From: Adlercreutzia equolifaciens DSM 19450 | GTDB lineage: Bacteria > Actinomycetota > Coriobacteriia > Coriobacteriales > Eggerthellaceae | Reading direction: 5' to 3' | Length of the DNA stretch: 64,000 nt | NCBI RefSeq assembly: GCF_000478885.1 | Contig: NC_022567.1 | Span: 2,170,001 to 2,234,000 of the forward strand | Shown here: in pieces, positions 24,549 to 34,377 of the stretch | Position numbering within the stretch: position 1 is the first letter of the stretch | Layout of the letters: the number at the start of each line of letters is the position of its first letter | Translations under genes and position numbers: made by a program | The notes under the pieces: generated by a model | The model's database searches: none | Told to the model about the DNA's origin: nothing | Seen by the model: the letters and a program-made list of their open reading frames with translations, nothing else

Positions 24549-25199
24549 ATGGCGTTTCTCAGGATACATAAACTGACCGAGAAAGACGAGATAGGCTACT
24601 TCGCGCCGCGCACCGGGGATTTCTGGCGCGCCCTCATCGTGTGCTTCTGCCTGTGCTGCATTTTGGGGCATTGGCTCGAGATGCCCTACTGCTGGCTCAT
24701 GGATCGCCTTTTCGGCATCGTGGCCGACGACTACGCCGTGTGGACCGACCCGTGGTATCACCCCTACTGGGTCTACGGATTCGGCGCGGTGTTCATGACG
24801 CTGCTCATCGAGCCTTTGAAAGAGCGGCTGATCCTGCACCGCAAAACGCTGTGGGGCGCGTTTCTGGAATCGCTCGTTATTGCTATTCTCGCGGCCATGG
24901 TGCTGGAGCTGGTCATGGGCTGGCTCATCAACCAGCCCGACCCCACGACCGGCGAATACCCCTTCTGGGACAACTCCCAACTGCCGGGCAACGTGTTCGG
25001 CCAGGCGTGGCTCGTGAACGACTTCTTCATCGGACTGGCGGCCATGATATATGTATGGGTCATCTTCCCGCTCGTCTGCGAGGGCTTCTCGCGGCTCTCC
25101 CCCAAAGCGGCCAACGTCGCCTTCGCCCTCATCATCGTCGGCTTCGCCGCCTGCGTGACCGCCTCGTACCTGGAGCTGAAGCTTTGGGAGAAGTACTAG
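24549..25199 (+). CDS. Membrane protein, putative ABC transporter type IV (CmpB-like)
   Basis: This 216-residue protein has about five hydrophobic segments with conserved loops (WLEMPYCWLMD, YGFGAVFMTLLIEPLKERL). It resembles the family called putative ABC-transporter type IV, whose function is not established. No ATPase gene is nearby, so the transporter label is weak. GAAGAGAAG lies upstream of the ATG. Confidence 0.65.
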   Translation: MAFLRIHKLTEKDEIGYFAPRTGDFWRALIVCFCLCCILGHWLEMPYCWLMDRLFGIVADDYAVWTDPWYHPYWVYGFGAVFMTLLIEPLKERLILHRKTLWGAFLESLVIAILAAMVLELVMGWLINQPDPTTGEYPFWDNSQLPGNVFGQAWLVNDFFIGLAAMIYVWVIFPLVCEGFSRLSPKAANVAFALIIVGFAACVTASYLELKLWEKY

Positions 25200-25331
25200 G
25201 GGGCAATGCGGCTCGCCCGCCCTCTCGCATTCCGAAGCGCCAATTTTGCGCGCCCGCGCTGCACAGGCACGCCCAAGCAGATACAATAGGGCGATGCAAC
25301 TGACACGGGGCATGGGCGCAAGGAGGCGTTT

Positions 25332-27242
25332 ATGGAAGCAAGCGGGCAGGCGTACACGGAGGCACTTTCCGAGCTGTACCCGACACGAGCCGACGTGGCG
25401 GCGGAAATCGCGGAGCTGGAGGGGCGCCTTGCGCTGCCGCGCTCAACCGAGCTGTTCGCCTCGGACATCCATGGCGAGTACAACGCCTTCTCCCATGTGC
25501 TGCGCGGTGGATCAGGCGCGGTGCGCGCGCTCGTCGAGGACGTTTTCGGCAGCACGCTGAACGACGACGAGAAAGCCGCGCTGCTCGCACTCGCCTGCTA
25601 TCCGGCCGAACATTGCGCCTACGCCTTGGAGCACGTCGAAGATGCCGACGCATGGCTTGACGAAGCCGCCGCGCGCCTGGCCAAAATCGCCCGTCGGGCC
25701 GCCGGCGACCGCACCATCGACGAGGTGCGCGCGCTTCTGCCTGACGACCTCGCCATCGCCGAGGAACTCGTCGCCGGGCGCAGCACGCCGGCCCGGCAGC
25801 CCTATCGCGAGGCGATCATCGAAAGTCTCGTCGCCTCCGGCGAGGGCCCGGCCCTCCTGGAGACCCTGGGCACGCTCATCCAGCACCTCGTCGTCGACCA
25901 GCTCCACCTCATCGGCGACGTGTACGACCGCGGGCCGGCGCCCCAGCTCATCATGGACGAGCTCCTTTCCTGCCCCAACGTCGATGTGCAGTGGGGCAAC
26001 CACGACATCCTGTGGATGGGCGCCGCCGCCGGCAGCCCCGGCAGCGTGGCCAACGTCGTGCGCATCTGCGCCCGCTACGGCAACCTGTCCATTCTGGAGG
26101 ACGCCTACGGCATCAACCTGCGCCCCTTGGCCACCTTCGCCGCCGACGCCTACGCGAACGACCCCTGCACCGCCTTCGCCCTGAAGGGCAACCCCGGGCT
26201 TTCCGAGGCCGAGACGCGCCTCACCGAGAAGATCCAGAAGGCCATGGCCGTCATCCAGTTCAAGGTAGAGGCGGCGCTCATCGCCGAGAACCCCTCGTTC
26301 GGCCTGGACGACCGTAACCTTCTGCACCTGATCGACCGCGAACGCGGAACGGTCATGGTGGACGGCGTCGAATACGAGCTTCTGGACACGACCTTCCCCA
26401 CGGTCGATTGGGACGACCCCTACCGCCTCACCGAGGACGAGGCCGCTGTCATCGAGCAGCTGTGCGCCGCGTTCACTGGCAGCGAGCGCCTGCAGCGCCA
26501 CATGCGCTTTTTCCTGGATCGGGGCAGCCTGTACAAGATAGAGAACGGCAACCTCATGCTGCACGCCTGCGTGCCCCTGGCCGCCGACGGGTCGCTTCTG
26601 GAAGTGACCCTGTTCGGCGAGACCTACCGGGGCCGCGCCCTCTACGACATGGTGGACGCCTCGGTGCGCGCGGCGTTCTCGGCCACCGACGAGGCAGAGC
26701 GCAAGCGCGGGCTCGACATGCTGTGGTACCTGTGGCTCGGCCCCGGCTCTCCCCTGTTCGCCAAGAGCAAGATGGCGACCTTCGAGCTGTACCTCATCGC
26801 CGACAAAGCGGCCCGCAAAGAGGTGAAGAACCCGTTCTACTCGCTGCTCGATGACGAAGCAGTCGTCGACGGCATCTTCCGCGACTTCGGCATGGACCCG
26901 GCCACCTCGCGCATCATCTGCGGGCACGTGCCGGTGAAGGTGAAAGACGGCGAGGATCCCGTGAAGGCGAACGGACGGGTGCTGTGCATCGACGGGGGCT
27001 TCTCGGCGGCCTATCAGAAGACGACAGGTCTGGCGGGCTTCACGCTCGTTTCGAACGCCGAGGGGCTGTTCCTCGACGCCAACGAGCCGCTCGCTTCCCG
27101 TGCCGCAGCCGTGGAGGGCACCGCCGACATTCGCGCGGAACGTCGGGTGCTCGCCGCCTATGACACGCCGCGCACCGTGGCCGACACCGACGAGGGCGCG
27201 CGCATTCGCGAACGCATCGCGCTTTTGCGCACCTTGCTCTAA
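25332..27242 (+). CDS. fbp: Fructose-1,6-bisphosphatase class III
   Basis: This 636-residue protein is a class III FBPase, the calcineurin-like phosphoesterase type used in gluconeogenesis by Firmicutes and Coriobacteriia. The metal-site motifs are SDIHGEYNAF (about 37), GDVYDRGP, WGNHDILWMG and CGHVPVK. It dephosphorylates fructose 1,6-bisphosphate. CAAGGAGG precedes the ATG, and a TACAAT -10 lies at 25282-25287. A 14-bp perfect hairpin follows the stop. Confidence 0.95.
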   Translation: MEASGQAYTEALSELYPTRADVAAEIAELEGRLALPRSTELFASDIHGEYNAFSHVLRGGSGAVRALVEDVFGSTLNDDEKAALLALACYPAEHCAYALEHVEDADAWLDEAAARLAKIARRAAGDRTIDEVRALLPDDLAIAEELVAGRSTPARQPYREAIIESLVASGEGPALLETLGTLIQHLVVDQLHLIGDVYDRGPAPQLIMDELLSCPNVDVQWGNHDILWMGAAAGSPGSVANVVRICARYGNLSILEDAYGINLRPLATFAADAYANDPCTAFALKGNPGLSEAETRLTEKIQKAMAVIQFKVEAALIAENPSFGLDDRNLLHLIDRERGTVMVDGVEYELLDTTFPTVDWDDPYRLTEDEAAVIEQLCAAFTGSERLQRHMRFFLDRGSLYKIENGNLMLHACVPLAADGSLLEVTLFGETYRGRALYDMVDASVRAAFSATDEAERKRGLDMLWYLWLGPGSPLFAKSKMATFELYLIADKAARKEVKNPFYSLLDDEAVVDGIFRDFGMDPATSRIICGHVPVKVKDGEDPVKANGRVLCIDGGFSAAYQKTTGLAGFTLVSNAEGLFLDANEPLASRAAAVEGTADIRAERRVLAAYDTPRTVADTDEGARIRERIALLRTLL

Positions 27243-27293
27243 TTGCCCGCGCGCCGGCTCCAATTGGCCCACTCTCGGGCAATTGGAGCCGGC
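27242..27293 (+). terminator. Terminator with an alternative overlapping stem
   Basis: GCCGGCTCCAATTG (27253-27266) pairs perfectly with CAATTGGAGCCGGC (27280-27293). The preceding ATTGCCCG (27242-27249) can instead pair with CGGGCAAT (27276-27283), which overlaps the right arm. The two stems exclude each other, as in attenuators. Confidence 0.6.
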
Positions 27294-27467
27294 ACTGCGG
27301 CGCTGTCCCAGAAACGCCAAGACGCCGATCGCTTCGCGCAAATAGCCGCCATCGCCGCGAAGCAGCCGTTTGTGCGCATGCACGAAATGCCCCTCGCTAA
27401 TCCACCCCCAATGGGCTACACTTCGTCCTTGTCGCATTTCTCATACAACGATTGGGGTGGTTTGAGC

Positions 27468-29012
27468 TTGTCTGCCAAAGATGCGCTCCCTCCGGGCAGC
27501 GAAGACTTTTTTCCGCCGACTCCTCCTGACGGGACGATCGGCAACCTCCGCAAGAGCAAGATCAGCGCTCTTGGCATTGCGTTCATGCTCTTCTGCCTGG
27601 TATCGGCCGGTGCCTTCGGCATCGAGGAGATCATTCCCTCCGCAGGTCCCGGCCTCACCCTTATCATTCTCATCGTGCTGCCCTTCGTTTGGGCGCGCCC
27701 CATCAGCCGCCTTGTGGCCGAAGCCAACGCCATCCTGCCGCGCGAGGGCGGCATCTACGCCTGGGCCAAGGAGACCTTCGGGGAATTCTGGGGCTTTCAG
27801 GCCGGCTGGTGGACCTCTATGGACACCTACATCTCATCGGGCGCCTACATCGCCATGGTCGGCGGCTACACCTCGCAGCTGCTCTCGTTGGACGATGCAG
27901 GCACCTTCGGCGTGAAGCTGCTCGTCGTGGCGAGTTTCACCGTTATCAACCTGGTGGGACTCGTGGAAGTTGAGCGCATCAGCTCGTTTTTCTCGGTGCT
28001 CATTATCCTCGTGTTCGGCATGGCCGTCGTGTTCGGCCTCGTCAACTGGCAAACCAACCCCTTCGACCCCATCTTCGCCACGCCGGAAGCGCCCATGAGC
28101 TGCTTGGTGGACTCGCTTTCCATCGGCATCTGGATGTACTGCGGCTACGAGTGCATCGCCGCCATGTCCGGCGAATACGAGGACTCGTCCCGCAATGTGG
28201 CGAAGGGCTTCCGCATCGCGCTGCCGCTCATTGCCTTGTCTTACGTGCTGCCCACCCTTGCCTGCCTTGCGGCTTACCCGGCCGGCTCTTGGACCCAATG
28301 GGGCATCGACGGCGGCTTTTCGTCCGACGTACTGGGCTACGGCACGATCTTCTCGACGGTGCTCGGGCACTCCGGCGTCGTGCTGTTCCTCGTTATCGCC
28401 ATTATGAGCCAGTGCACAATTTACAACACGTATCTGGCAAGCGGGTCGCGCAGCTTCTGGGTGCTCTCGGAGGACAATCTGTTCCCTCGCTTCATCCGCA
28501 AAGTCGATCGCGCGGGTCGCAGCCCTTATATCGGCGTGCTCACCATTGCCATCTCATCGCTCATCTTCTCGCAGTTCGATTTCACCACCATCATCGAGAT
28601 GAATATCATCTTCATCTTGGCGCGCTACATGTTCCTCGGCTTCATCGTCCTGAAGCTGCGGAGAATGTACCCCGTACAGGATCGTCCTGCCGACATGTTC
28701 GTTATCGGCGGCGGCAAGGTGGGCGTGCGTCTGTACTCGGCGCTGGCTTTCAGCATCGCCACGTTCGCTCTGTGCCTGAACCCCGTCGGGAGCTTCTTCG
28801 CCACCGTGGCGTTCCTCGCCTCGGGCGTGGTGGCCTACATCATCTTCAAGAAGATCTACGGAGGCCTTACCGTGGAGAACCCGGTGGCCTACCCGCAGGA
28901 TCCGCGCACGGGCCTCGCTGTGGGCGATACGCGCCGCATCGGGCTGTTCGCCCTCATCATTGCCGGCCTGTTTGTGCTGAACCTGCTGATCAACCTGCTG
29001 TTTTTAGGGTAG
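27468..29012 (+). CDS. APC-superfamily amino acid permease
   Basis: This protein of about 514 residues has twelve or more hydrophobic segments. The first contains GIEEIIPSAGPG and the second region PREGGIYAWAKETFGEFWGF, typical of APC-type amino acid/polyamine antiporters. SQCTIYNTYLASGSR and a loop around SEDNLFPRF are also conserved. It probably imports or exchanges an amino acid. The start is uncertain: TTG at 27468 is chosen because GGGGTGG lies at the right distance and a TACACT -10 (27417-27422) precedes it. It might be linked metabolically to the aspartate and arginine enzymes downstream. Confidence 0.85.
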   Translation: MSAKDALPPGSEDFFPPTPPDGTIGNLRKSKISALGIAFMLFCLVSAGAFGIEEIIPSAGPGLTLIILIVLPFVWARPISRLVAEANAILPREGGIYAWAKETFGEFWGFQAGWWTSMDTYISSGAYIAMVGGYTSQLLSLDDAGTFGVKLLVVASFTVINLVGLVEVERISSFFSVLIILVFGMAVVFGLVNWQTNPFDPIFATPEAPMSCLVDSLSIGIWMYCGYECIAAMSGEYEDSSRNVAKGFRIALPLIALSYVLPTLACLAAYPAGSWTQWGIDGGFSSDVLGYGTIFSTVLGHSGVVLFLVIAIMSQCTIYNTYLASGSRSFWVLSEDNLFPRFIRKVDRAGRSPYIGVLTIAISSLIFSQFDFTTIIEMNIIFILARYMFLGFIVLKLRRMYPVQDRPADMFVIGGGKVGVRLYSALAFSIATFALCLNPVGSFFATVAFLASGVVAYIIFKKIYGGLTVENPVAYPQDPRTGLAVGDTRRIGLFALIIAGLFVLNLLINLLFLG

Positions 29013-29041
29013 AGTCCAAGAAGCGCGACCGTCCGAGGCGG

Positions 29042-29569
29042 CTACTCGACGGCGACCAGCGAGAACACCTCGGCGTCGGTCTCGGCGGCGATGGCAGCGC
29101 GGGGGTTCAGAAAGGCGAGCTCCATGACGAAGCCGAGGCCCGCCAGACGCGCGCCGCTTGCGCGAACGAGTCGCACCATGGCCGTCGTGGTGCCGCCCGT
29201 GGCCACCAGATCGTCCACGATGAGCACCACATCGTCGGAGGTGAGCGCGTCGGCGTGAATTTCCAGCACGTCGGTGCCGTATTCCAGCGCATAGGACTCG
29301 CGCAGCACCGTGCGCGGCAGCTTGCCCGGCTTGCGGCAGGGAACGAACCCGGCTCCCAGCCGCAGCGCCACGGCCGCGCCCACGATGAACCCGCGGGCCT
29401 CGGCGCCCACCACCTTGGTAATGCCGCGATCGGCGAAATGGGCCGCCAGATCGTCTACCATGGCGGCGAAGGCGTCGGCGTCGGCGAAGGCCGGTGTGAG
29501 GTCTTTGAACACGACCCCGGGCTTCGGGTAGTTCGGAATGTCGAAGATAAGTTCCTCGTAGGGGCGCAT
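29042..29569 (-). CDS. apt: Adenine phosphoribosyltransferase
   Basis: This 175-residue enzyme salvages adenine to AMP with PRPP. It has the PRPP-binding motif VVLIVDDLVATGGTT (about 120-134), the flexible loop around LPRTVLRESYALEYG and the GAEARGF segment. GAAAGGATG precedes the ATG. It converges with the permease and is downstream of the rhodanese gene on the same strand, about 130 bases away. Confidence 0.94.
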   Translation of the reverse strand: MRPYEELIFDIPNYPKPGVVFKDLTPAFADADAFAAMVDDLAAHFADRGITKVVGAEARGFIVGAAVALRLGAGFVPCRKPGKLPRTVLRESYALEYGTDVLEIHADALTSDDVVLIVDDLVATGGTTTAMVRLVRASGARLAGLGFVMELAFLNPRAAIAAETDAEVFSLVAVE

Positions 29570-29699
29570 GGGGCATCCTTTCTCGCACCACCTATTTTCG
29601 CTGAGACGCACTCGCCTGGCGAGGTTGCGGCCAACTTCGAAGCTTCGCTGTAACCGTCGCGGTCCTCTCCTGTGGGGGCCGTGAGACGACCGACGCCCC

Positions 29700-30020
29700 C
29701 TAGCGCTCCACGTCCCCGCGCCAGCTGCCGATGCCGCCGATGTTGCGCGCGTCGGTGTAGCCCGTCTGCTTGAGGGCGCCGACCGCCTGCTGGCTGCGCG
29801 CCCCGCTCATGCAGTACACGAACAGCGGCGTGCTCTTGTCGGGCACCTCGCTCGCGATGGCGCCGATCTGCTGCAGCGGCACGTTCACCGCGCCGGGAAT
29901 GTGGCCGCCCGCGTATTCCCCCGGCGTGCGCACGTCGACCAATCGCGCGCCGGGCGTCGCGCGGAACTCCTCCACGCCGGCGTTGATATCGGCCGGTTTC
30001 AGAAAATCCATCAGTCCCAT
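29700..30020 (-). CDS. Single-domain rhodanese
   Basis: This 106-residue cytoplasmic protein is one rhodanese domain with LVDVRTPGEYAGGHIPGAVNVP and the active-site loop YCMSGARSQ (Cys about 74). It transfers sulfane sulfur, possibly in concert with the CoA-disulfide reductase-rhodanese elsewhere in the window. AAGGAGGATG supports the ATG. Confidence 0.9.
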   Translation of the reverse strand: MGLMDFLKPADINAGVEEFRATPGARLVDVRTPGEYAGGHIPGAVNVPLQQIGAIASEVPDKSTPLFVYCMSGARSQQAVGALKQTGYTDARNIGGIGSWRGDVER

Positions 30021-30133
30021 CGCTGCATCCTCCTTGTGAAGCTGCTCTTGCTTGCTGCCACTTGTGCTACTCTGCATTCTCGCATATTCGCACGCCCTTT
30101 CGGACACCAGACTTCAACAGACAGGAAGCATCT

Positions 30134-30487
30134 ATGGATAGCCAGCGCAAACGCGAACTGAAGGAAGCGTATCGCACCAGTCGGCCGCCTATGGGCGTGC
30201 TGTCGTTTCGCTGCGTGCCCACGGGAGAGAGCTTTCTTCTGGCATCGCGCAACATCCCCGGCGACACCAACGGCGTGACGTTCAAGCTGAACTCGGACTA
30301 CCACCCCAACCGGCATCTGCTGGAGCTCTGGCGACGCTACGGTGAGGAGAACTTCCAGGTGGAAGTGCTGGAAGAGCTCGACTACCGCGACGAGTCGGAC
30401 GATCCCGCCGACTACAAGGAGGAGCTGGAGCAGCTGCGCGATTTGTGCCTCGAGCGCGACGAGAGCGCCTCGCTTCTGTGGAAGTAA
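30134..30487 (+). CDS. GIY-YIG-related small protein
   Basis: This 117-residue protein resembles a family annotated as GIY-YIG nuclease family proteins: a short N-terminal helix, MGVLSFRCVPTGESFLLASRNI in place of the GIY/YIG strands, then an HLLELWRRYGEENFQVEVLEEL helix-strand unit. The catalytic Tyr/Arg pattern looks degenerate, so nuclease activity is doubtful. CAGGAAG lies before the ATG. It is divergent from the rhodanese gene. Confidence 0.7.
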   Translation: MDSQRKRELKEAYRTSRPPMGVLSFRCVPTGESFLLASRNIPGDTNGVTFKLNSDYHPNRHLLELWRRYGEENFQVEVLEELDYRDESDDPADYKEELEQLRDLCLERDESASLLWK

Positions 30488-30643
30488 CCGACTGCACGCG
30501 GCTGAACGAGCGACTTCGCGCAAGGTAAACAGCTGCGCCAAAACGAACCTTCGAGGTTCTCACTTTCCTTACAGGTGATGGCACGTGAGGGGCATCAGCG
30601 CTCGCGCGCGGCACAATGGGGCCAACGCGAGAAAGGACGCCCC

Positions 30644-32410
30644 ATGAGCACTTCCACCCCTTCGACTTCCCACGGTGCCGGCACCGTCAGCACCGCTTTT
30701 CCTGCCAGCGGCTCGGCCAGCCCGGTTGCCACCGCTAATGCCGCCGACGCCGCCACCGACTCCCCCGCCGCCATCGAGGCCGGCATCAAGGCCAACGACG
30801 ATCGCACCTTCGAGGAATCCCTCGGGGCCATGTCGCCCTTCGAGGTGAAAAACCTCCTGGTGAAGATGGCCAAGAAGGGCGATGAGGGCACCACGCGCAC
30901 CCTGCTGAACGCCGGGCGCGGCAACCCGAACTGGATAACCACGCTGCCCCGCGAGGCCTTCTTCCTGCTGGGAAGTTTCGCCATGGAAGAAGCGCGCCGC
31001 ACCATGGACGAGCCGGACTACGACCTGGCCGGCATGCCCGCCGCCGACGGGGCCGCCGCGCGCTTCCTCGCCTTCCTCGACGAGCACGACCGCGAGAGGC
31101 CGGCGCAGTTCCTCAAGCGCGCCTGGGACTACCTGGATGCCGAGGGCCTGGCCGGCGACGAGCTCGTGCACGAGTGGACCGGCGGCATCGTCGGAGACGA
31201 GTACCCCATGCCCGACCGCATCCTGCGCTACACCCAAGAGATCGTCAACCGTTACCTGGTGAAGGCCCTGGACGACGGCCACGCGCCCGCGACCCCCTAC
31301 GACCTGTTCGCCACCGAGGGCGGCACGGCGGCCATGTGCTACCTGTTCTACAGCCTGAAGTGCAACTTCCTCGTGAAGCCCGGCGACCGCATCGCGCTTA
31401 TGACCCCCATCTTCACGCCGTACCTAAACATCCCCACGCTGAACGATTACGATCTGGACGTCACCTATATCCAGGCGAACACCATCGATGCGGATGGGCT
31501 GCACACTTGGCAGTACCCCGACAGCGAGCTGGAGAAACTACGCGACCCGTCCATTAAGCTGTTGTGTCTCGTGAACCCGTCCAACCCGCCGTCGGTGGCC
31601 TTGGACGATGCCTCGCGGGCCAAGCTCGTCAGCCTCGTGAAGAACGAGCGGCCCGACCTCATCATCATCAGCGACGACGTCTACGGCACCTTCGTCCCCC
31701 ACTATCGGTCGCTTCTGGACGATCTGCCCTACAACACCGCCTGCGTGTACTCGTTCTCGAAGTACTTCGGAGCCACCGGCTGGCGGCTGGCCGTCATTGC
31801 CACGGCGCAGAAAAACGTGTTCGACGACCTCATCGCGAAGCTGCCCGACGACAAGAAGCGGGCGCTCGCGAACCGTTATGCGTGCCTCACCGACCATATC
31901 GAGAAGGTGAAGTTCACCGACCGCATGGTGGCCGACTCGCGACTGGTGGCCTTAAACGGCACGGCGGGGCTCGGCACACCCCAGCAGGTGATGATGTCGC
32001 TGTTCGCGCTGTACTGCCTGCTGGACGATGCCGACGTGTACCGCACGAAGATGCAGCAGCTCGTGCAGCACCGTCTAGGCCTTCTATGGAAGAGCCTCGG
32101 CTGGACGCTGGAGCCCGACCCCGAGCGCGCCGGCTACTACTCGGTGATCGACCTGGGAATCTGGGCCACGCGCCTGTACGGTGCCGACTTCTTCACGTGG
32201 CTGAAGAAGAACTACGACTCGCTGGACATCGTAGTGCGACTCGCCCAGGACACCGGCGTCGTGCTCATGGACGGCCACGGCTTCGACGCCCCGGAATGGT
32301 CGGTGCGCGTATCGCTGGCGAACCTGAACGCCGACGACTACATCGCCATCGGCCAGCGCCTCTCGGCCATGCTGGCCGACTACGCCGAGGTATGGAAGAC
32401 GGAGAAGTAG
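30644..32410 (+). CDS. aspD: Aspartate 4-decarboxylase
   Basis: This 588-residue PLP enzyme matches bacterial L-aspartate beta-decarboxylase, a large aminotransferase-fold protein. The PLP Lys lies in YSFSKYFGATGWR, with NPSNPPS and DDVYGTF around the cofactor site. It makes L-alanine and CO2 from aspartate; with an aspartate:alanine exchanger this can generate proton-motive force. The first 40 residues are a low-complexity Ser/Thr/Ala extension. GAAAGGA precedes the ATG. The stop lies three bases from the convergent arcC stop. Confidence 0.93.
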   Translation: MSTSTPSTSHGAGTVSTAFPASGSASPVATANAADAATDSPAAIEAGIKANDDRTFEESLGAMSPFEVKNLLVKMAKKGDEGTTRTLLNAGRGNPNWITTLPREAFFLLGSFAMEEARRTMDEPDYDLAGMPAADGAAARFLAFLDEHDRERPAQFLKRAWDYLDAEGLAGDELVHEWTGGIVGDEYPMPDRILRYTQEIVNRYLVKALDDGHAPATPYDLFATEGGTAAMCYLFYSLKCNFLVKPGDRIALMTPIFTPYLNIPTLNDYDLDVTYIQANTIDADGLHTWQYPDSELEKLRDPSIKLLCLVNPSNPPSVALDDASRAKLVSLVKNERPDLIIISDDVYGTFVPHYRSLLDDLPYNTACVYSFSKYFGATGWRLAVIATAQKNVFDDLIAKLPDDKKRALANRYACLTDHIEKVKFTDRMVADSRLVALNGTAGLGTPQQVMMSLFALYCLLDDADVYRTKMQQLVQHRLGLLWKSLGWTLEPDPERAGYYSVIDLGIWATRLYGADFFTWLKKNYDSLDIVVRLAQDTGVVLMDGHGFDAPEWSVRVSLANLNADDYIAIGQRLSAMLADYAEVWKTEK

Positions 32411-32413
32411 CCG

Positions 32414-33379
32414 CTACTTCTCGTCAGCCACGATAAGCGTGCCGGTTTCGCCGCGCAGGCCGGCGGCGGCGTGGTCGAGCGAGGTGATGACGGCGCGGCC
32501 GCCCGGGTGCGCCTCGACGAACTTCACGCAGGCCTGCACCTTCGGCAGCATGGAGCCGGGCGCAAACTGCCCCTGCTCCATATAGGCGCGGGCCTCGGAG
32601 ACGGTCATGGCGTCGAGGGCCTTCTGCGTCGGCTTCCCGAAATCGAGGTAGACCTTCTCCACCGCCGTCAGAATGACGAGGATGTCGGCCCGCACGCGCC
32701 AGGCGAGAATCGCACTCGTGAGGTCCTTGTCCACAATGGCGTCCACGGCGGTATGCACCCCGTCGCGCACCGTAACGGGGATGCCGCCGCCCCCAGCCGC
32801 GATCACCACGCAGCCGTCTTCCATAAGGTCGCGGACGGTTTCCAGCTCCACGATATCCTGGGGCACGGGGCTCGGCACCACGCGCCGCCAGCCGCGGCCG
32901 GAGTCCTCGCGCACCTGGTATCCCGTGGCCTTCGCGAAGGCGCGGGCCTCGGATTCGGTCATGAAGGCGCCGATGGGCTTCTCGTAATCCTTGAAGGCGG
33001 GGTCATCGGCGTCGACCACCACATGGGTCGGCACGTTGGCCACCTCGCGCATGATGTCCTGCCGGTGAAACTCGTTGCGCAGCGCGCAGGAGAGCTGAGC
33101 GCCGATGTATCCCTGGCTCATGGCGTTGCAATCGGAAAGCGGCATAGGCGGCACCTGGGCGTCCTTGTCCTTCGACGCCACTTCGAACGCCTCGTCGATG
33201 ATGCCGACCTGCGGGCCGTTGCCGTGAGTCACCACAACGTTGATGCCCTCTTTCACCATGCGGGCGAGATTCTTCGATGCGCCCTCCAACAGCTTCAGCT
33301 GCTCGCCCGGCGCATCCCCCAGGGCATTGCCGCCGAGGGCCACCACCACGCGCTTGCCGTCCAGTTCGCTCTGCAGCAT
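32414..33379 (-). CDS. arcC: Carbamate kinase
   Basis: This 321-residue enzyme of the amino acid kinase fold makes ATP from carbamoyl phosphate and ADP in arginine or purine fermentation. Motifs seen are ALGGNAL, VVTHGNGPQVG, AAGGGGIPV and VDKDLTSA. The other arginine deiminase genes (arcA, arcB) are not in the window. The ATG at 33379 follows GAGGAGGG on the minus strand with slightly long spacing. Confidence 0.94.
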   Translation of the reverse strand: MLQSELDGKRVVVALGGNALGDAPGEQLKLLEGASKNLARMVKEGINVVVTHGNGPQVGIIDEAFEVASKDKDAQVPPMPLSDCNAMSQGYIGAQLSCALRNEFHRQDIMREVANVPTHVVVDADDPAFKDYEKPIGAFMTESEARAFAKATGYQVREDSGRGWRRVVPSPVPQDIVELETVRDLMEDGCVVIAAGGGGIPVTVRDGVHTAVDAIVDKDLTSAILAWRVRADILVILTAVEKVYLDFGKPTQKALDAMTVSEARAYMEQGQFAPGSMLPKVQACVKFVEAHPGGRAVITSLDHAAAGLRGETGTLIVADEK

Positions 33380-33665
33380 GTTCGCAACTCCCTCCTCAGG
33401 TTTCGCTCCACCGTAGCAAAGGCGAGGCAGAAGACGCTTTGCGAACGGCAAGCTGGCACGGGGCCGTTGCCGATTGCGCCGATGGGAGGGACGCCGCCAC
33501 GCGATCGCCTAGGCCGCCGCCTCGATCGTCGGAGGAGGTCGACGCGAACGGCGCGCGAAGACGCGAGGCGCGCCGAAGCCGCACGCCCTTGGCGAGTATC
33601 CGACCCGCAGCCTGTGGTAGCATAGCGCTATCCGCCAATGCACCCTTACATCGGAAGGAGCTTCC

Positions 33666-34310
33666 GTGGCGTTCGATTTCAAGAAGGAATACAAGGAGTT
33701 CTACCTGCCGAAACGCACGCCGGAACTGGTGAGCGTGCCGCCGATGACCTTTGTGGCCGTGCGCGGCGAGGGCGATCCCAACGTGGAGGGCGGCGCCTAC
33801 AAGGAGGCTGTCGGCGTGCTGTACGCCATCGCCTACACTATCAAGATGTCGAAGATGGGCGATCGCCGCATCGACGGCTACTACGATTTCGTGGTGCCCC
33901 CGTTGGAGGGCTTCTGGTGGCAGCCGGGCGTGGAAGGCGTCGACTTCGCGCATAAGGCGACGTTTCACTGGATTGCCGCCATCCGCCTGCCCGACTTCGT
34001 GACGCCCGAGGAGTTCTCGTGGGCGAAGGAGGAGGCGGCCCGCAAAAAGGGGCTGGACACAACGGCCGCCGAGCTGCTGACCATCGAAGAAGGCCTGTGC
34101 GCCCAGATCATGCACCTGGGCCCCTACGACGACGAACCGGCCACGGTGGCGCTGCTGGACGCGTTCATCGCCGAGCAGGGGCTCGAGAACGATATGTCGG
34201 ACACGGAGGCGGGGCGCCACCACCACGAGATCTATCTGTCAGATCCGCGCCGCACCGCGCCCGAGAAGCTGAAGACGGTTCTGCGGCATCCGGTGCGGCC
34301 GCGAGGCTAG
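33666..34310 (+). CDS. GyrI-like small-molecule-binding protein
   Basis: This 214-residue protein is a stand-alone GyrI-like/SOUL-type domain of the kind found in the effector half of MerR and AraC regulators, without a DNA-binding part. Recognisable parts are PPMTFVAVRGEGDPN near the start, a YYDFVVPPLEGFWW loop and the HHHEIYLSDPRR ending. It may bind a hydrophobic ligand. The start is GTG after GGAAGGAGC, and an extended -10 (TGGTAGCAT) ends at 33623. Confidence 0.85.
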   Translation: MAFDFKKEYKEFYLPKRTPELVSVPPMTFVAVRGEGDPNVEGGAYKEAVGVLYAIAYTIKMSKMGDRRIDGYYDFVVPPLEGFWWQPGVEGVDFAHKATFHWIAAIRLPDFVTPEEFSWAKEEAARKKGLDTTAAELLTIEEGLCAQIMHLGPYDDEPATVALLDAFIAEQGLENDMSDTEAGRHHHEIYLSDPRRTAPEKLKTVLRHPVRPRG

Positions 34311-34377
34311 CGCCCGAGCGCGAGCGCCGCGGCCTGCGAGTGGCAGTGAGCGCGGGACAGCCCGGGCGCGGCTTTCG

